Shown here piece after piece: positions 21,854-30,271 of a DNA stretch of 34,833 nt; the stretch's first letter is position 1, and the number at the start of each line of letters is the position of its first letter. The translations under genes were made by a program, and so were the position numbers. This DNA is from Lachnospiraceae bacterium (GTDB taxonomy: Bacteria > Bacillota > Clostridia > Lachnospirales > Lachnospiraceae). Below the pieces are notes generated by a model. That model searched no databases. It was not told the DNA's origin and saw nothing but the letters and a program-made list of their open reading frames with translations. The stretch spans positions 1 through 34,833 of the forward strand of contig CAJTEY010000041.1 in assembly GCA_910575775.1 (NCBI GenBank). Reading direction: 5' to 3'.

Positions 21854-23971
21854 TTGGCTGGAAGAGAATATCCACTAGAGAGAACCAGAAATATTGGTAT
21901 TATGGCTCATATCGATGCGGGTAAAACCACACTGACAGAGCGTATCCTTTACTATACTGGTGTAAACTATAAGATCGGTGATACTCACGAAGGCACGGCT
22001 ACCATGGACTGGATGGAGCAGGAGCAGGAGAGAGGTATCACGATCACATCAGCCGCTACCACATGCCACTGGACTCTGGAAGAGAACTGCAAACCCAAGC
22101 CCGGTGCATTGGAGCATCGTATCAATATCATTGATACTCCCGGTCACGTAGACTTCACGGTAGAGGTCGAGCGTTCACTCCGCGTACTTGATGGTGCCGT
22201 AGGCGTATTTTGTGCAAAGGGCGGTGTGGAGCCGCAGTCAGAGAACGTGTGGAGACAGGCTGATACCTACAACGTACCGAGAATGGCGTTTATCAACAAG
22301 ATGGATATCTTGGGCGCTAACTTCTACGGCGCTGTAGATCAGATCAGAAACAGATTAGGTAAAAACGCAATCATTCTCCAGTTACCCATCGGTAAGGAGG
22401 ATGACTTCAAGGGAATCATCGACCTGTTCGAGATGAAGGCTTACATCTACAACGATGATAAGGGCGAGGATATCACCATCACGGAGATTCCTGCCGATAT
22501 GGCGGATGACGCCGCTCTCTACCATGATGAGCTGGTGGAAAAAGTCTGCGAGCTGGATGATGATTTAACCATGATGTACTTGGAGGGCGAGGAGCCTTCC
22601 GTAGAAGATATGAAGAAAGCGCTGCGCAAGGGTACCTGTGAGTGTACGGCGGTTCCCGTATGCTGCGGTTCCGCTTACAGAAATAGGGGCGTGCAGAAGC
22701 TTTTGGATGCAGTCCTTGAGTATATGCCGGCGCCGACTGATATCGAGGCGATCAAGGGTACGGATATGGAAGGCAATGAGATCGTGAGACATTCCTCCGA
22801 TGACGAGCCTTTCGCCGCCCTTGCATTCAAGATTATGGCAGATCCCTTCGTGGGTAAGCTGGCGTTCTTCCGCGTGTACTCCGGTACCTGCAATTCGGGT
22901 TCCTACGTGTACAATGCGACGAAGGATAAGAAGGAGCGTATCGGACGTATCCTGCAGATGCACGCAAACAAGAGAGCAGAGCTTGACAAAGTGTATTCCG
23001 GTGATATTGCGGCGGCCGTAGGGTTTAAGTTTACCGCAACCGGCGATACTATTTGTGACGAGCAGCATCCCGTTATCCTGGAGTCCATGGAGTTCCCGGA
23101 GCCGGTTATCGAGCTGGCGATCGAGCCTAAGACCAAAGCCGGTCAGGGCAAGATGGGCGAAGCACTCGCGAAACTTGCCGAGGAAGACCCGACTTTCCGT
23201 GCGCACACGGATCAGGAGACAGGTCAGACCATCATCGCAGGTATGGGTGAGCTGCACCTGGAGATTATCGTAGACAGACTGCTGCGTGAGTTCAAGGTGG
23301 AGGCTAACGTGGGCGCGCCTCAGGTTGCGTACAAAGAGACCTTTACCAAGCCGATCGATCAGGAATACAAATATGCGAAGCAGTCCGGCGGTCGTGGTCA
23401 GTACGGTCACTGTAAAGTTAAATTTGAGCCCATGGATCCGAACGGGGAGGAGACCTTCAAGTTCGAGAGCTCCGTTGTCGGCGGCGCGATTCCGAAGGAA
23501 TATATTCCGGCAGTCGGAGAAGGTATCGAGGAAGCTTCCAAGGCAGGTATCCTCGGCGGGTTCCCCGTACTTGGCGTTCATGCCAATGTGTATGACGGTT
23601 CCTACCACGAGGTCGATTCCTCTGAGATGGCTTTCCACATTGCTGGTTCGATGTGTTTCAAGGAGGCTATGAAGAAAGCGAACCCTGTTCTGCTTGAGCC
23701 TATTATGAAGGTGGAAGTGACGATGCCTGAGGAGTATATGGGTGATGTAATCGGCGACATCAACTCCCGCCGTGGACGGATTGAGGGTATGGAGGATATC
23801 GGCGGCGGCAAGATGGTGAAGGGTTATGTACCGCTTGCTGAGATGTTCGGTTATTCCACCGACTTACGTTCCAAGACACAGGGACGCGGAAACTATTCCA
23901 TGTTCTTCGAGAAGTACGAGCAGGTGCCTAAGAGCGTACAGGAAAAGGTATTGGCGGCTAAGAGCAAGTAA
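21854..23971 (+). CDS. fusA: Elongation factor G
   Basis: 705 residues, TTG start with GGAGGAG upstream. GTPase motifs are G1 AHIDAGKTTLTERIL, G2 RGITITSAATT, G3 DTPGHVDF and G4 NKMD. The domain IV region has the translocation loop (GGRGQYGHCKVKFEP), and the end is TQGRGNYSMFFEKYEQVP. It catalyses ribosomal translocation and, with RRF, recycling. It is the normal length. Confidence 0.98.
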   Translation: MAGREYPLERTRNIGIMAHIDAGKTTLTERILYYTGVNYKIGDTHEGTATMDWMEQEQERGITITSAATTCHWTLEENCKPKPGALEHRINIIDTPGHVDFTVEVERSLRVLDGAVGVFCAKGGVEPQSENVWRQADTYNVPRMAFINKMDILGANFYGAVDQIRNRLGKNAIILQLPIGKEDDFKGIIDLFEMKAYIYNDDKGEDITITEIPADMADDAALYHDELVEKVCELDDDLTMMYLEGEEPSVEDMKKALRKGTCECTAVPVCCGSAYRNRGVQKLLDAVLEYMPAPTDIEAIKGTDMEGNEIVRHSSDDEPFAALAFKIMADPFVGKLAFFRVYSGTCNSGSYVYNATKDKKERIGRILQMHANKRAELDKVYSGDIAAAVGFKFTATGDTICDEQHPVILESMEFPEPVIELAIEPKTKAGQGKMGEALAKLAEEDPTFRAHTDQETGQTIIAGMGELHLEIIVDRLLREFKVEANVGAPQVAYKETFTKPIDQEYKYAKQSGGRGQYGHCKVKFEPMDPNGEETFKFESSVVGGAIPKEYIPAVGEGIEEASKAGILGGFPVLGVHANVYDGSYHEVDSSEMAFHIAGSMCFKEAMKKANPVLLEPIMKVEVTMPEEYMGDVIGDINSRRGRIEGMEDIGGGKMVKGYVPLAEMFGYSTDLRSKTQGRGNYSMFFEKYEQVPKSVQEKVLAAKSK

Positions 23972-23985
23972 TGCAAATAAAATGC

Positions 23986-24014
23986 TTGAAAAACTTGGTA
24001 ATCTTTAATATAAT
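23986..24014 (+). promoter_or_regulatory. Internal tuf promoter
   Basis: TTGAAA (23986-23991), 17 bases, TATAAT (24009-24014), in the fusA-tuf gap. It would let tuf be made in excess over the upstream genes, as EF-Tu is. Confidence 0.75.
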
Positions 24015-24089
24015 CAATGGTAGTGGATTCAGTATACCGGGTGGTTATAGAAACAGGGAAAGTAAATTATTTTAAGGAGGACTTTAGAA

Positions 24090-25277
<1,188 letters not shown>

Positions 25278-25301
25278 TCAATAGAATTACAGTAAATTCA
25301 A

Positions 25302-25332
25302 GGCTTCCAAGGTTTTCCTTGGGAGTCTTTTT
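25302..25332 (+). terminator. tuf terminator
   Basis: GGCTTCCAAGG pairs with CCTTGGGAGTC (two G-T pairs) around TTTT, followed by five T. It ends the str operon about 25 bases after the tuf stop. Confidence 0.92.
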
Positions 25333-25361
25333 ACATCTGTGTAACAGTGAAAGTGTGGTAG

Positions 25362-25379
25362 CGGTGCCAAAACGGTGCC
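25362..25379. repeat. CGGTGCC direct repeat near the core/accessory junction
   Basis: CGGTGCC occurs at 25362-25368 and 25373-25379, 11 bases apart, just beyond the tuf terminator where base composition changes. It could belong to an attachment site or be an old integrase remnant. No second copy was found at the other side of the island within the window. Confidence 0.3.
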
Positions 25380-25418
25380 AGAAACTATGCAAGTAAAATT
25401 TAAAGTAATTACTACAGC

Positions 25419-25424
25419 TATAAT
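25419..25424 (+). promoter_or_regulatory. Candidate -10 box of the QueC-like operon
   Basis: TATAAT 82 bases before the first gene. The -35 position reads AAATTT, which is poor. The leader of about 75 bases shows no clear structure. Confidence 0.4.
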
Positions 25425-25505
25425 GGGATAGACCATATGTTCCGACTGTTCAAAAATGCAACGGAGATGTAAAATAACAATAACATATTTTTACGGAGGT
25501 GTATT

Positions 25506-25883
25506 ATGGGGTCTTCTGGTAATGGAATGTTTGGAACGTATCGTGGTGGAGGAGCTGGTTCAATTGTTAATGGAGGGAATAATGGTGAAGACGAATGTCC
25601 ATTAGTGATTGAAAATATTCGATTGGAGGATGTAGCTATATCTGAATATTTTCAGAATCATAAGGATGTGCCTTCCACTGGACAATCAGTTGAACTAGCA
25701 ATGCAATTAGTTAACAAGCGATTGGCTGTGGTTTTGTCTAGTACTCAAGAGGTTATTGGAAATCTACCAGTGTCTTATAACTACTTAAATTTGTGTATAA
25801 AAAAAAGAATAAAGTATTTAGGAGAGATTAAGTCATCTGGATTGTCACCTGTTCCATTTATTGTGGTAAATTTGTATGCATAA
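25506..25883 (+). CDS. Small protein with Gly-rich N-terminal tail, candidate modification substrate
   Basis: 125 residues, ATG preceded by GGAGGTG. I recognise no family. After the initiator Met, which aminopeptidase should remove, the chain starts GSSGNGMFGTYRGGGAG; residues 2-27 are rich in Gly, Ser and Asn and should be disordered. Residues 32-125 look like a compact alpha/beta domain (VELAMQLVNKRLAVVLSSTQEVIGNLPVSYNYLNLCIKKRIKYLGEI). It is first in an operon whose other genes handle nucleobases, and its stop overlaps the next start by eight bases. By analogy with QueC-like proteins of type IV CBASS and Qat, the exposed N-terminal glycine may be conjugated to a nucleobase by the QueC-like protein. 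That is inference; it could also be the effector or sensor. Confidence 0.8.
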   Translation: MGSSGNGMFGTYRGGGAGSIVNGGNNGEDECPLVIENIRLEDVAISEYFQNHKDVPSTGQSVELAMQLVNKRLAVVLSSTQEVIGNLPVSYNYLNLCIKKRIKYLGEIKSSGLSPVPFIVVNLYA

Positions 25884-27219
25884 AAGAAAAATATTAATAA
25901 TAGGAGAAGTATATGTAGACCAGCATCTTGATATTATAGAGAATGGATATAGTACATCAAGACTTGGTGGGATTTTTCATGCTGCAAGAAGTTGTGATGC
26001 GCTGAATATGGAATATGCATTGGCGTATTATGCACCAAATTATCTTGTAAAGGATATTGAAAAGTTTGGAATTGATGTGTTAAGGGCAAGTAATGTATAT
26101 TGCTTAGGCAATGTAGATAAGGCACCTAATGTAATGTTAATTGGTCAGTCAGATGAAAGTGGTAATCAGTTATATGAGAATATATTATGCAGGCAAGCAG
26201 AATATATCAGTATATTGCCATTAATGCAGGTTTTAGATGATTTCACACCGACAGATATAATAATTTTTCCGGGAAGATACGGAAATGCAAGAATTTTAAG
26301 TGAACTTTCGGATTATGAAGGAAAAATTTATATAGATATGAATTATGATTGTGATGATATTTTAGATTTGAATTCAATAAAAATTCAGACGGTATTCTTA
26401 TCGACATCATCCACATCATATGAAAAGTTTTTTAAAGAAACTAGCTACGATAATTTAATAACTTATTTTAGGAAAAAGAATGTGAGTCAGTTATTAATAA
26501 AGGAAAATAGGGGCGGTTCATGGCTTTATGATTTTAGTGGAAAAACAAGTTATGAGGCACCAGCTCATATCGGAACTACTATTCATTCCGTGGGGGTAGG
26601 AGATGTATATGATATAGCATTTATGTCTGAAATACTTGGAAGTAATATTGCAGATAATATGGCATTTGCAGCGTGGGTGTCTAGTTTATATGCAAAAACG
26701 ATTCAACAAGAAATATTTAAAGAAAATACAGAACTCATTGTTCAGAATATTCAGGAGTTTACTGACATGGAGGGAATAAGAGTTCCGTGGAATGAAAGAG
26801 TAAACTATCCAATTTATATGGCAGCTCCAGATTTTGACTATGTAGATACAAAGAAATTGGATGTTTTAGAAGAGTCACTCTTGTATCATAATTTTAAACC
26901 ACGGAGACCGATTCAAGAAAATGGACAAGTAAATAAAGATATGGATATCAATGAGGAACGTGCTATATTTGCTGAAGATATGAGGTTGTTGTCAGAATGC
27001 AAAATAATGATAGCAACATTACTTTACAACGATCAAGGAACATTGGTAGAAATCGGAAATTATCAAGCAAATGGAAAACCTATAATACTTTATGATCCGT
27101 ATCTGAAACTGGATAATATGTTTTTAAAGAATTCATGTACATATTATTGCAAAACAAAGAGTCAAGTGATTGACGCAGTATTTATTGAGGTTAGTAGGAT
27201 GGTGAAAAATGGAGAATAG
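25876..27219 (+). CDS. PfkB kinase-like / nucleoside 2-deoxyribosyltransferase-like fusion
   Basis: 447 residues. Residues 1-300 resemble a PfkB (ribokinase) fold: ILIIGEVYVDQHL at the start, a GG at 31-32, and HSVGVGDVYDIAF with the GxGD anion-hole motif and Asp243 as the catalytic base. Residues 311-440 resemble nucleoside 2-deoxyribosyltransferase or nucleotide N-glycosidase: YMAAPDF, PRRPIQENGQ, IFAEDMRLLSECKIMIATL, and GTLVEIGNYQANGKPIILY with Glu392 as the likely nucleophile. The domains could phosphorylate a nucleoside and release or exchange its base. It overlaps both neighbours (8 and 11 bases). Its likely job is to supply or activate the base used by the QueC-like protein. The domain assignment is by motif; substrates are not known. 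Confidence 0.75.
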   Translation: MHKRKILIIGEVYVDQHLDIIENGYSTSRLGGIFHAARSCDALNMEYALAYYAPNYLVKDIEKFGIDVLRASNVYCLGNVDKAPNVMLIGQSDESGNQLYENILCRQAEYISILPLMQVLDDFTPTDIIIFPGRYGNARILSELSDYEGKIYIDMNYDCDDILDLNSIKIQTVFLSTSSTSYEKFFKETSYDNLITYFRKKNVSQLLIKENRGGSWLYDFSGKTSYEAPAHIGTTIHSVGVGDVYDIAFMSEILGSNIADNMAFAAWVSSLYAKTIQQEIFKENTELIVQNIQEFTDMEGIRVPWNERVNYPIYMAAPDFDYVDTKKLDVLEESLLYHNFKPRRPIQENGQVNKDMDINEERAIFAEDMRLLSECKIMIATLLYNDQGTLVEIGNYQANGKPIILYDPYLKLDNMFLKNSCTYYCKTKSQVIDAVFIEVSRMVKNGE

Positions 27220-27853
27220 TTTTGATTGTCTTTTGCTTGCTTCTGGCGGAATGGATTCTACCGTTTTGGCATATAAACTTGCTAAAGAAAGTAAAAATGT
27301 AGTAATTTTATTTATTGATTACGGTCAACACTGTAAGGATAAGGAATATCAAACACTTTTACAAGTGCTTCCTGCAGAATATGTAGATAATGTGCGCGTT
27401 ATTAAAATTGGAGATGTTTATAAGGAATCCAATTCGAGAATGATAATAGAAGCCAATTTGTGGGAAGATAATGTTGTGGCAGAGGATATGTATCTCCCGT
27501 ATAGAAATATTTTGTTTATTTCATTGGCATCAGCATATGCGCAATCTATGGGGATCAAGGATGTGTATACCGCATTTATTAATAGCAACCATGCAAAAGA
27601 GATAGATTGCTCTATGGAGTTTTTTACAAAATTGGAAAGTTTGTTATATGAATATGGCTCTATTAGGATTAATATGCCATTTCGTGAAATGACAAAAACA
27701 GAGGTGGCAAAGTTAGGATTAGAACTAAATGCTCCTATTGAGATAACGTATTCATGTCAGGTAAATTCAGATATGCCATGTGGAGCGTGTCCAAACTGTG
27801 TTGATCGCATTAATGCGATAAATAATATACAAGAGGAAAAGATTAATGGATAA
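27209..27853 (+). CDS. QueC-like ATP pyrophosphatase (7-cyano-7-deazaguanine synthase family)
   Basis: 214 residues, near the usual QueC length. The PP-loop is SGGMDST (12-18). YLPYRNILFISLASAYAQSMG (95-115) matches the conserved QueC helix, and Cys183, Cys191, Cys194 and Cys197 (SC...CGACPNC) keep the zinc site. True QueC makes preQ0 from 7-carboxy-7-deazaguanine, ATP and ammonia. None of queD, queE, queF, folE or tgt is nearby, and the neighbours are a small Gly-tail protein, a base-handling fusion and an HhH glycosylase. This argues for a specialised homolog, perhaps a nucleobase-protein ligase as reported for type IV CBASS Cap9. It overlaps both neighbours. Confidence 0.85.
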   Translation: MENSFDCLLLASGGMDSTVLAYKLAKESKNVVILFIDYGQHCKDKEYQTLLQVLPAEYVDNVRVIKIGDVYKESNSRMIIEANLWEDNVVAEDMYLPYRNILFISLASAYAQSMGIKDVYTAFINSNHAKEIDCSMEFFTKLESLLYEYGSIRINMPFREMTKTEVAKLGLELNAPIEITYSCQVNSDMPCGACPNCVDRINAINNIQEEKING

Positions 27854-28508
27854 TATAGATAACTCAGTTCAAAAGGTTATAGACCTTTTAGAAAGAATTC
27901 CTCATAATTATGCTGAAATTACACAAAGAACACCATATTATAATATGGCAGCAACATTGACAGATTCAGTATTACAAGCAGGAATGAATTATAAAAGTGT
28001 GGTGTATCCAAGAGTTTATAATATTCTGAGCAAATATTCGGATTATAGGACAACTTGTGATTTTATAATACTATTTCAGACAATACCAATTGAGGAAATA
28101 ATACAATGGAAAAATAAAAGAAAGCAAGATACAATCTGTAATTTGGCTTGGTATTTGTATAATTGTAATATAAATACAGAAGATGATTTGGCGGAGTGGA
28201 TTTTGGATGATAGGAATGCGGAGAGCTTATTAGAAATTAATGGAGTAGGAAGAAAGACTATTGATTATATAAAATTACTATCTGGTCAGCAAGCGATACC
28301 GATTGACAGGCATATGTTTCAATTTCTTGAAATAGCAGGTGTTTTGAAAGCCGATTATAAGGAAGCAAGTAGAATATTGCGAAAGACTGCATCTGTATTG
28401 GAGGTGGGTGAAAGTGTGTTAGATAAAACTATATGGAATTATATGTCACAAAAAAAGTCAGATGGTCAGTTGTCAATTTTCGATATATGCGAAGAGATCA
28501 TGCTATAA
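27846..28508 (+). CDS. Helix-hairpin-helix DNA glycosylase-like protein (Nth/OGG superfamily)
   Basis: 220 residues. The HhH motif is LLEINGVGRKTIDYIKLL (128-145), with Lys137 at the position of the Schiff-base lysine of bifunctional glycosylases, and Asp154 in IPIDRHMFQF matching the catalytic Asp of the HhH-GPD family. The C-terminal 4Fe-4S cysteines of endonuclease III are absent. A repair glycosylase would excise damaged bases and cut the strand. In this operon it may act on nucleic acid or on a free nucleotide, like the OGG-like Cap11 protein of type IV CBASS. It overlaps the QueC-like gene by eight bases and is last in the operon. Confidence 0.8.
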   Translation: MDNIDNSVQKVIDLLERIPHNYAEITQRTPYYNMAATLTDSVLQAGMNYKSVVYPRVYNILSKYSDYRTTCDFIILFQTIPIEEIIQWKNKRKQDTICNLAWYLYNCNINTEDDLAEWILDDRNAESLLEINGVGRKTIDYIKLLSGQQAIPIDRHMFQFLEIAGVLKADYKEASRILRKTASVLEVGESVLDKTIWNYMSQKKSDGQLSIFDICEEIML

Positions 28509-28552
28509 TAGACACATTGTTAGAATTGAAGCATAAAATATTTATTAAAAGA

Positions 28553-28634
28553 TTGACATTAGAAAGCAGCTTTGATAGAATAAACACATTCTGTTAGATA
28601 AAATGTTGAAAGTGAGTGTACAGTGTGGTATAAT
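28553..28634 (+). promoter_or_regulatory. Two tandem promoters for the RNA/toxin unit
   Basis: P1 is TTGACA (28553-28558), 17 bases, TAGAAT (28576-28581). P2 is TTGAAA (28606-28611), 17 bases, TATAAT (28629-28634), with TG-G before the -10 box. Both face the structured RNA and the toxin-like gene. P2 would start near 28641. Confidence 0.75.
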
Positions 28635-28640
28635 CTAAGC

Positions 28641-28785
28641 AGATAAAGGAATACTATTAATGAATTTTCGCAGTTATACTGCCTAAATTTTTGGCTGACA
28701 AAGCCATGACATGAAAGGATTAATTTGACCGACGAGGTCGCTCTGATTTTCAGAGTAGGGTATAGCTAAGTCTATACCCTTTTTT
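28641..28785 (+). ncRNA. Predicted structured small RNA in front of the PemK/MazF-like gene
   Basis: Between P2 and an intrinsic terminator there is no open frame but a row of hairpins: GCAG/CTGC (28670-28682), TGGCT/AGCCA (28692-28706), GACC/GGTC (28727-28739) and CTCTGA/TCAGAG (28741-28755), then the terminator. The expected transcript is about 145 bases. Placement of a short RNA and terminator directly before a toxin gene is the pattern of type III toxin-antitoxin systems, where the RNA neutralises the toxin. Clear tandem repeats are lacking; only a loose AAAGGA...TTAAT similarity between the two halves is seen. It could instead be a cis-acting attenuator. Start and end are predicted. Confidence 0.6.
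28757..28785 (+). terminator. Terminator between the small RNA and the toxin-like gene
   Basis: AGGGTATAG and CTATACCCT form a nine-base stem with loop CTAAGT, followed by T6. It ends 15 bases before the ribosome binding site of the next gene, so that gene depends on partial read-through or antitermination. Confidence 0.85.
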
Positions 28786-28812
28786 CATACATAAGTAAAT
28801 GGAGGCATTCTA

Positions 28813-29493
28813 GTGAGAGAATACATAAGAAATATTACCAAAACGAATGATTTGATTTTAAATGGAACTCTAGGAAATGATGAGATTAATAGATTTTCAA
28901 AGGCAGATTATAGATGGGCAGATAATAAGAGAAAGAGTTTTCAGACTCGAAAAATAAAGAAAGGAGAAATATATCAGTTTGAATTTGGAAAAAACTTTGT
29001 CCCAGAGATGTCGTATGAGCATAGGGGTTTAGTAATCGGTGTTAATAAGAAATTGTTATATGTATTACCTATATTTTCATATGATCCACAAAAACATCCC
29101 GATGTTTATCATCCGGTCGATAATAATATAAGTAAAAGTGATTTATATTTATTAAAGAAAACAGATTATTCGTTTATACAGCATGATTCAGTGATGAAGC
29201 TTAATGATATTCGTACTGTAAGTATAAATCGTATATTGTATCACCAGAAGGATGGTAGAATTGATATTAACTCATCTGAATATAAAGCCATAGAAGAATT
29301 GGTTTTAAATAAATATTTTCCTAGTTTTTTACACGAGTTGAGAACCTATATTTCGGATAAAGAGCAGTTAGAAGTTATAAATGGCAAGCAGGAGCAACAA
29401 ATAGTTGTTCTAGAAAATAAACTAGAAGAACTAGAGGCTAAAGTCAATGAACTAGAAAAATCTTGTCAAGAGACTGCGCCATATATGAATTGA
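28813..29493 (+). CDS. PemK/MazF-like toxin with C-terminal coiled coil
   Basis: 226 residues, GTG start with GGAGG seven bases upstream. Residues 48-170 match the PemK/MazF endoribonuclease fold: KIKKGEIYQFEFGKNFVPEMSYEHRGLVIG (family G-E/D-I-x-x-x-x-F-G, then S-x-x-H-R), and NDIRTVSINRIL matches the family RTV-x-x-x-R-L motif. Residues 183-218 form a leucine-rich coiled coil (QQIVVLENKLEELEAKVNELEK), absent from plain MazF. No MazE-like antitoxin gene precedes it; the structured RNA does. It is probably an mRNA interferase held in check by RNA, in an abortive-infection role. Cognate pairing is inference. Confidence 0.75.
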   Translation: MREYIRNITKTNDLILNGTLGNDEINRFSKADYRWADNKRKSFQTRKIKKGEIYQFEFGKNFVPEMSYEHRGLVIGVNKKLLYVLPIFSYDPQKHPDVYHPVDNNISKSDLYLLKKTDYSFIQHDSVMKLNDIRTVSINRILYHQKDGRIDINSSEYKAIEELVLNKYFPSFLHELRTYISDKEQLEVINGKQEQQIVVLENKLEELEAKVNELEKSCQETAPYMN

Positions 29494-29505
29494 TTATGGG
29501 AAAAA

Positions 29506-29544
29506 TTCTCCAGTAAATCACCAAGTTCGCTGGAGTCATTTTTT
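29506..29544. terminator. Bidirectional terminator
   Basis: CTCCAG (29508-29513) pairs with CTGGAG (29530-29535). T6 follows on the plus strand (29539-29544), and on the minus strand AATTTTT follows. It separates the convergent toxin-like and XRE genes. Confidence 0.7.
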
Positions 29545-30025
29545 ACCATCCCTTAATCTGTTTTATCTGTTCTGCCCGCTCTTTATCTTTGTGATACTGT
29601 AATTTGAATTGTATCGTTTCCACTACTTCCTTTCTTGCTTCATCGTCCAACTGATAAAATGAAGTCAACAGGTTATCCACATCGGGCATACTGTTTTTCC
29701 CAAACAGATACATAAGCGGATATAGTGAATTTTTCAGATACACCTTTACCCGATTTCCGTCAAGAGCGCCATTCAGTCCATCGGGGAGAGTGGGATATAT
29801 TTCTTCTTCGGTAATTGCACCGGAAAACGGACTGGCGGCGCATATCTCATTCACATCAATTTCTAATTCGTTTGCCAGCCGCAAGGCAAAGTCAAATCGG
29901 ATATTGGAATCCTTTTGTATAATAGAATATAGTGTTGTAGCACTAATTCCCGTAGCCTTTGCAATCTGACGGACATTTGTATTCTTACTATCAAGTATTT
30001 CTTTCAGCTTCTTTCCATCGCCCAT
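29543..30025 (-). CDS. XRE-family repressor of the mobile element
   Basis: 160 residues, ATG with AGGAGG (as AGGAGGTCACT) upstream. Residues 7-58 are an HTH_3 domain (LKEILDSKNTNVRQIAKATGISATTLYSIIQKDSNIRFDFALRLANELEIDVNEI). The C-terminal part is helical and resembles small element-borne regulators; no S24 peptidase domain is present, so control is not by RecA-type self-cleavage. It is divergent from the excisionase-like and integrase genes, and the region between them carries several TACGAA sites, so it is the probable repressor of excision and transfer genes. Confidence 0.88.
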   Translation of the reverse strand: MGDGKKLKEILDSKNTNVRQIAKATGISATTLYSIIQKDSNIRFDFALRLANELEIDVNEICAASPFSGAITEEEIYPTLPDGLNGALDGNRVKVYLKNSLYPLMYLFGKNSMPDVDNLLTSFYQLDDEARKEVVETIQFKLQYHKDKERAEQIKQIKGW

Positions 30026-30056
30026 AGTGACCTCCTATTTTCATATGTTGAATAAT

Positions 30057-30213
30057 TACGAAAGGCATAAATCCTATTTATCATCATACCACATATACGA
30101 AAAACATAAAAGAGTAAAATAGAAAAAATGTAAATACGAAGTTCGTAAAAATATTTTTACGAAGTGTTGACATTGTTTGTATAAGGTGCTAATATGAATA
30201 TACGAAATTCGTA
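30057..30213. promoter_or_regulatory. Divergent control region with TACGAA operators and integrase-module promoter
   Basis: Two perfect palindromes, TACGAAGTTCGTA (30135-30147) and TACGAAATTCGTA (30201-30213), and three TACGAA half-sites (30057, 30096, 30158). The plus-strand promoter TTGACA (30167-30172), 17 bases, TAATAT (30190-30195) lies between the palindromes, with a half-site against the -35 box and a palindrome over the start. This is a classic repressor switch. Confidence 0.8.
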
Positions 30214-30271
30214 CAACAATGAAATACAAATAGTGTAATGAGTTTCTAAAAGGGGAAAGGAGGACAAACGT

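Noticed and set aside
22565..23638. 357-codon open frame on the minus strand opposite fusA
   Set aside because: It mirrors the codon pattern of fusA, has no ribosome binding site and no recognisable protein motif.
25876..28508. Queuosine/preQ0 biosynthesis or DNA deazaguanine modification (dpd) cluster
   Set aside because: queD, queE, folE, queF, tgt and dpdA-type genes are all absent; only the QueC-like protein would fit.
28720..28755. Guanidine-II (mini-ykkC) riboswitch, suggested by an ACGA in one loop
   Set aside because: Only one such hairpin is present and the downstream gene is a toxin-like protein, not a guanidine exporter.
25506..29493. Type IV CBASS or Qat locus proper
   Set aside because: No CD-NTase, effector, TGT-like, QatA-type ATPase or TatD gene is present, so only partial similarity is claimed.
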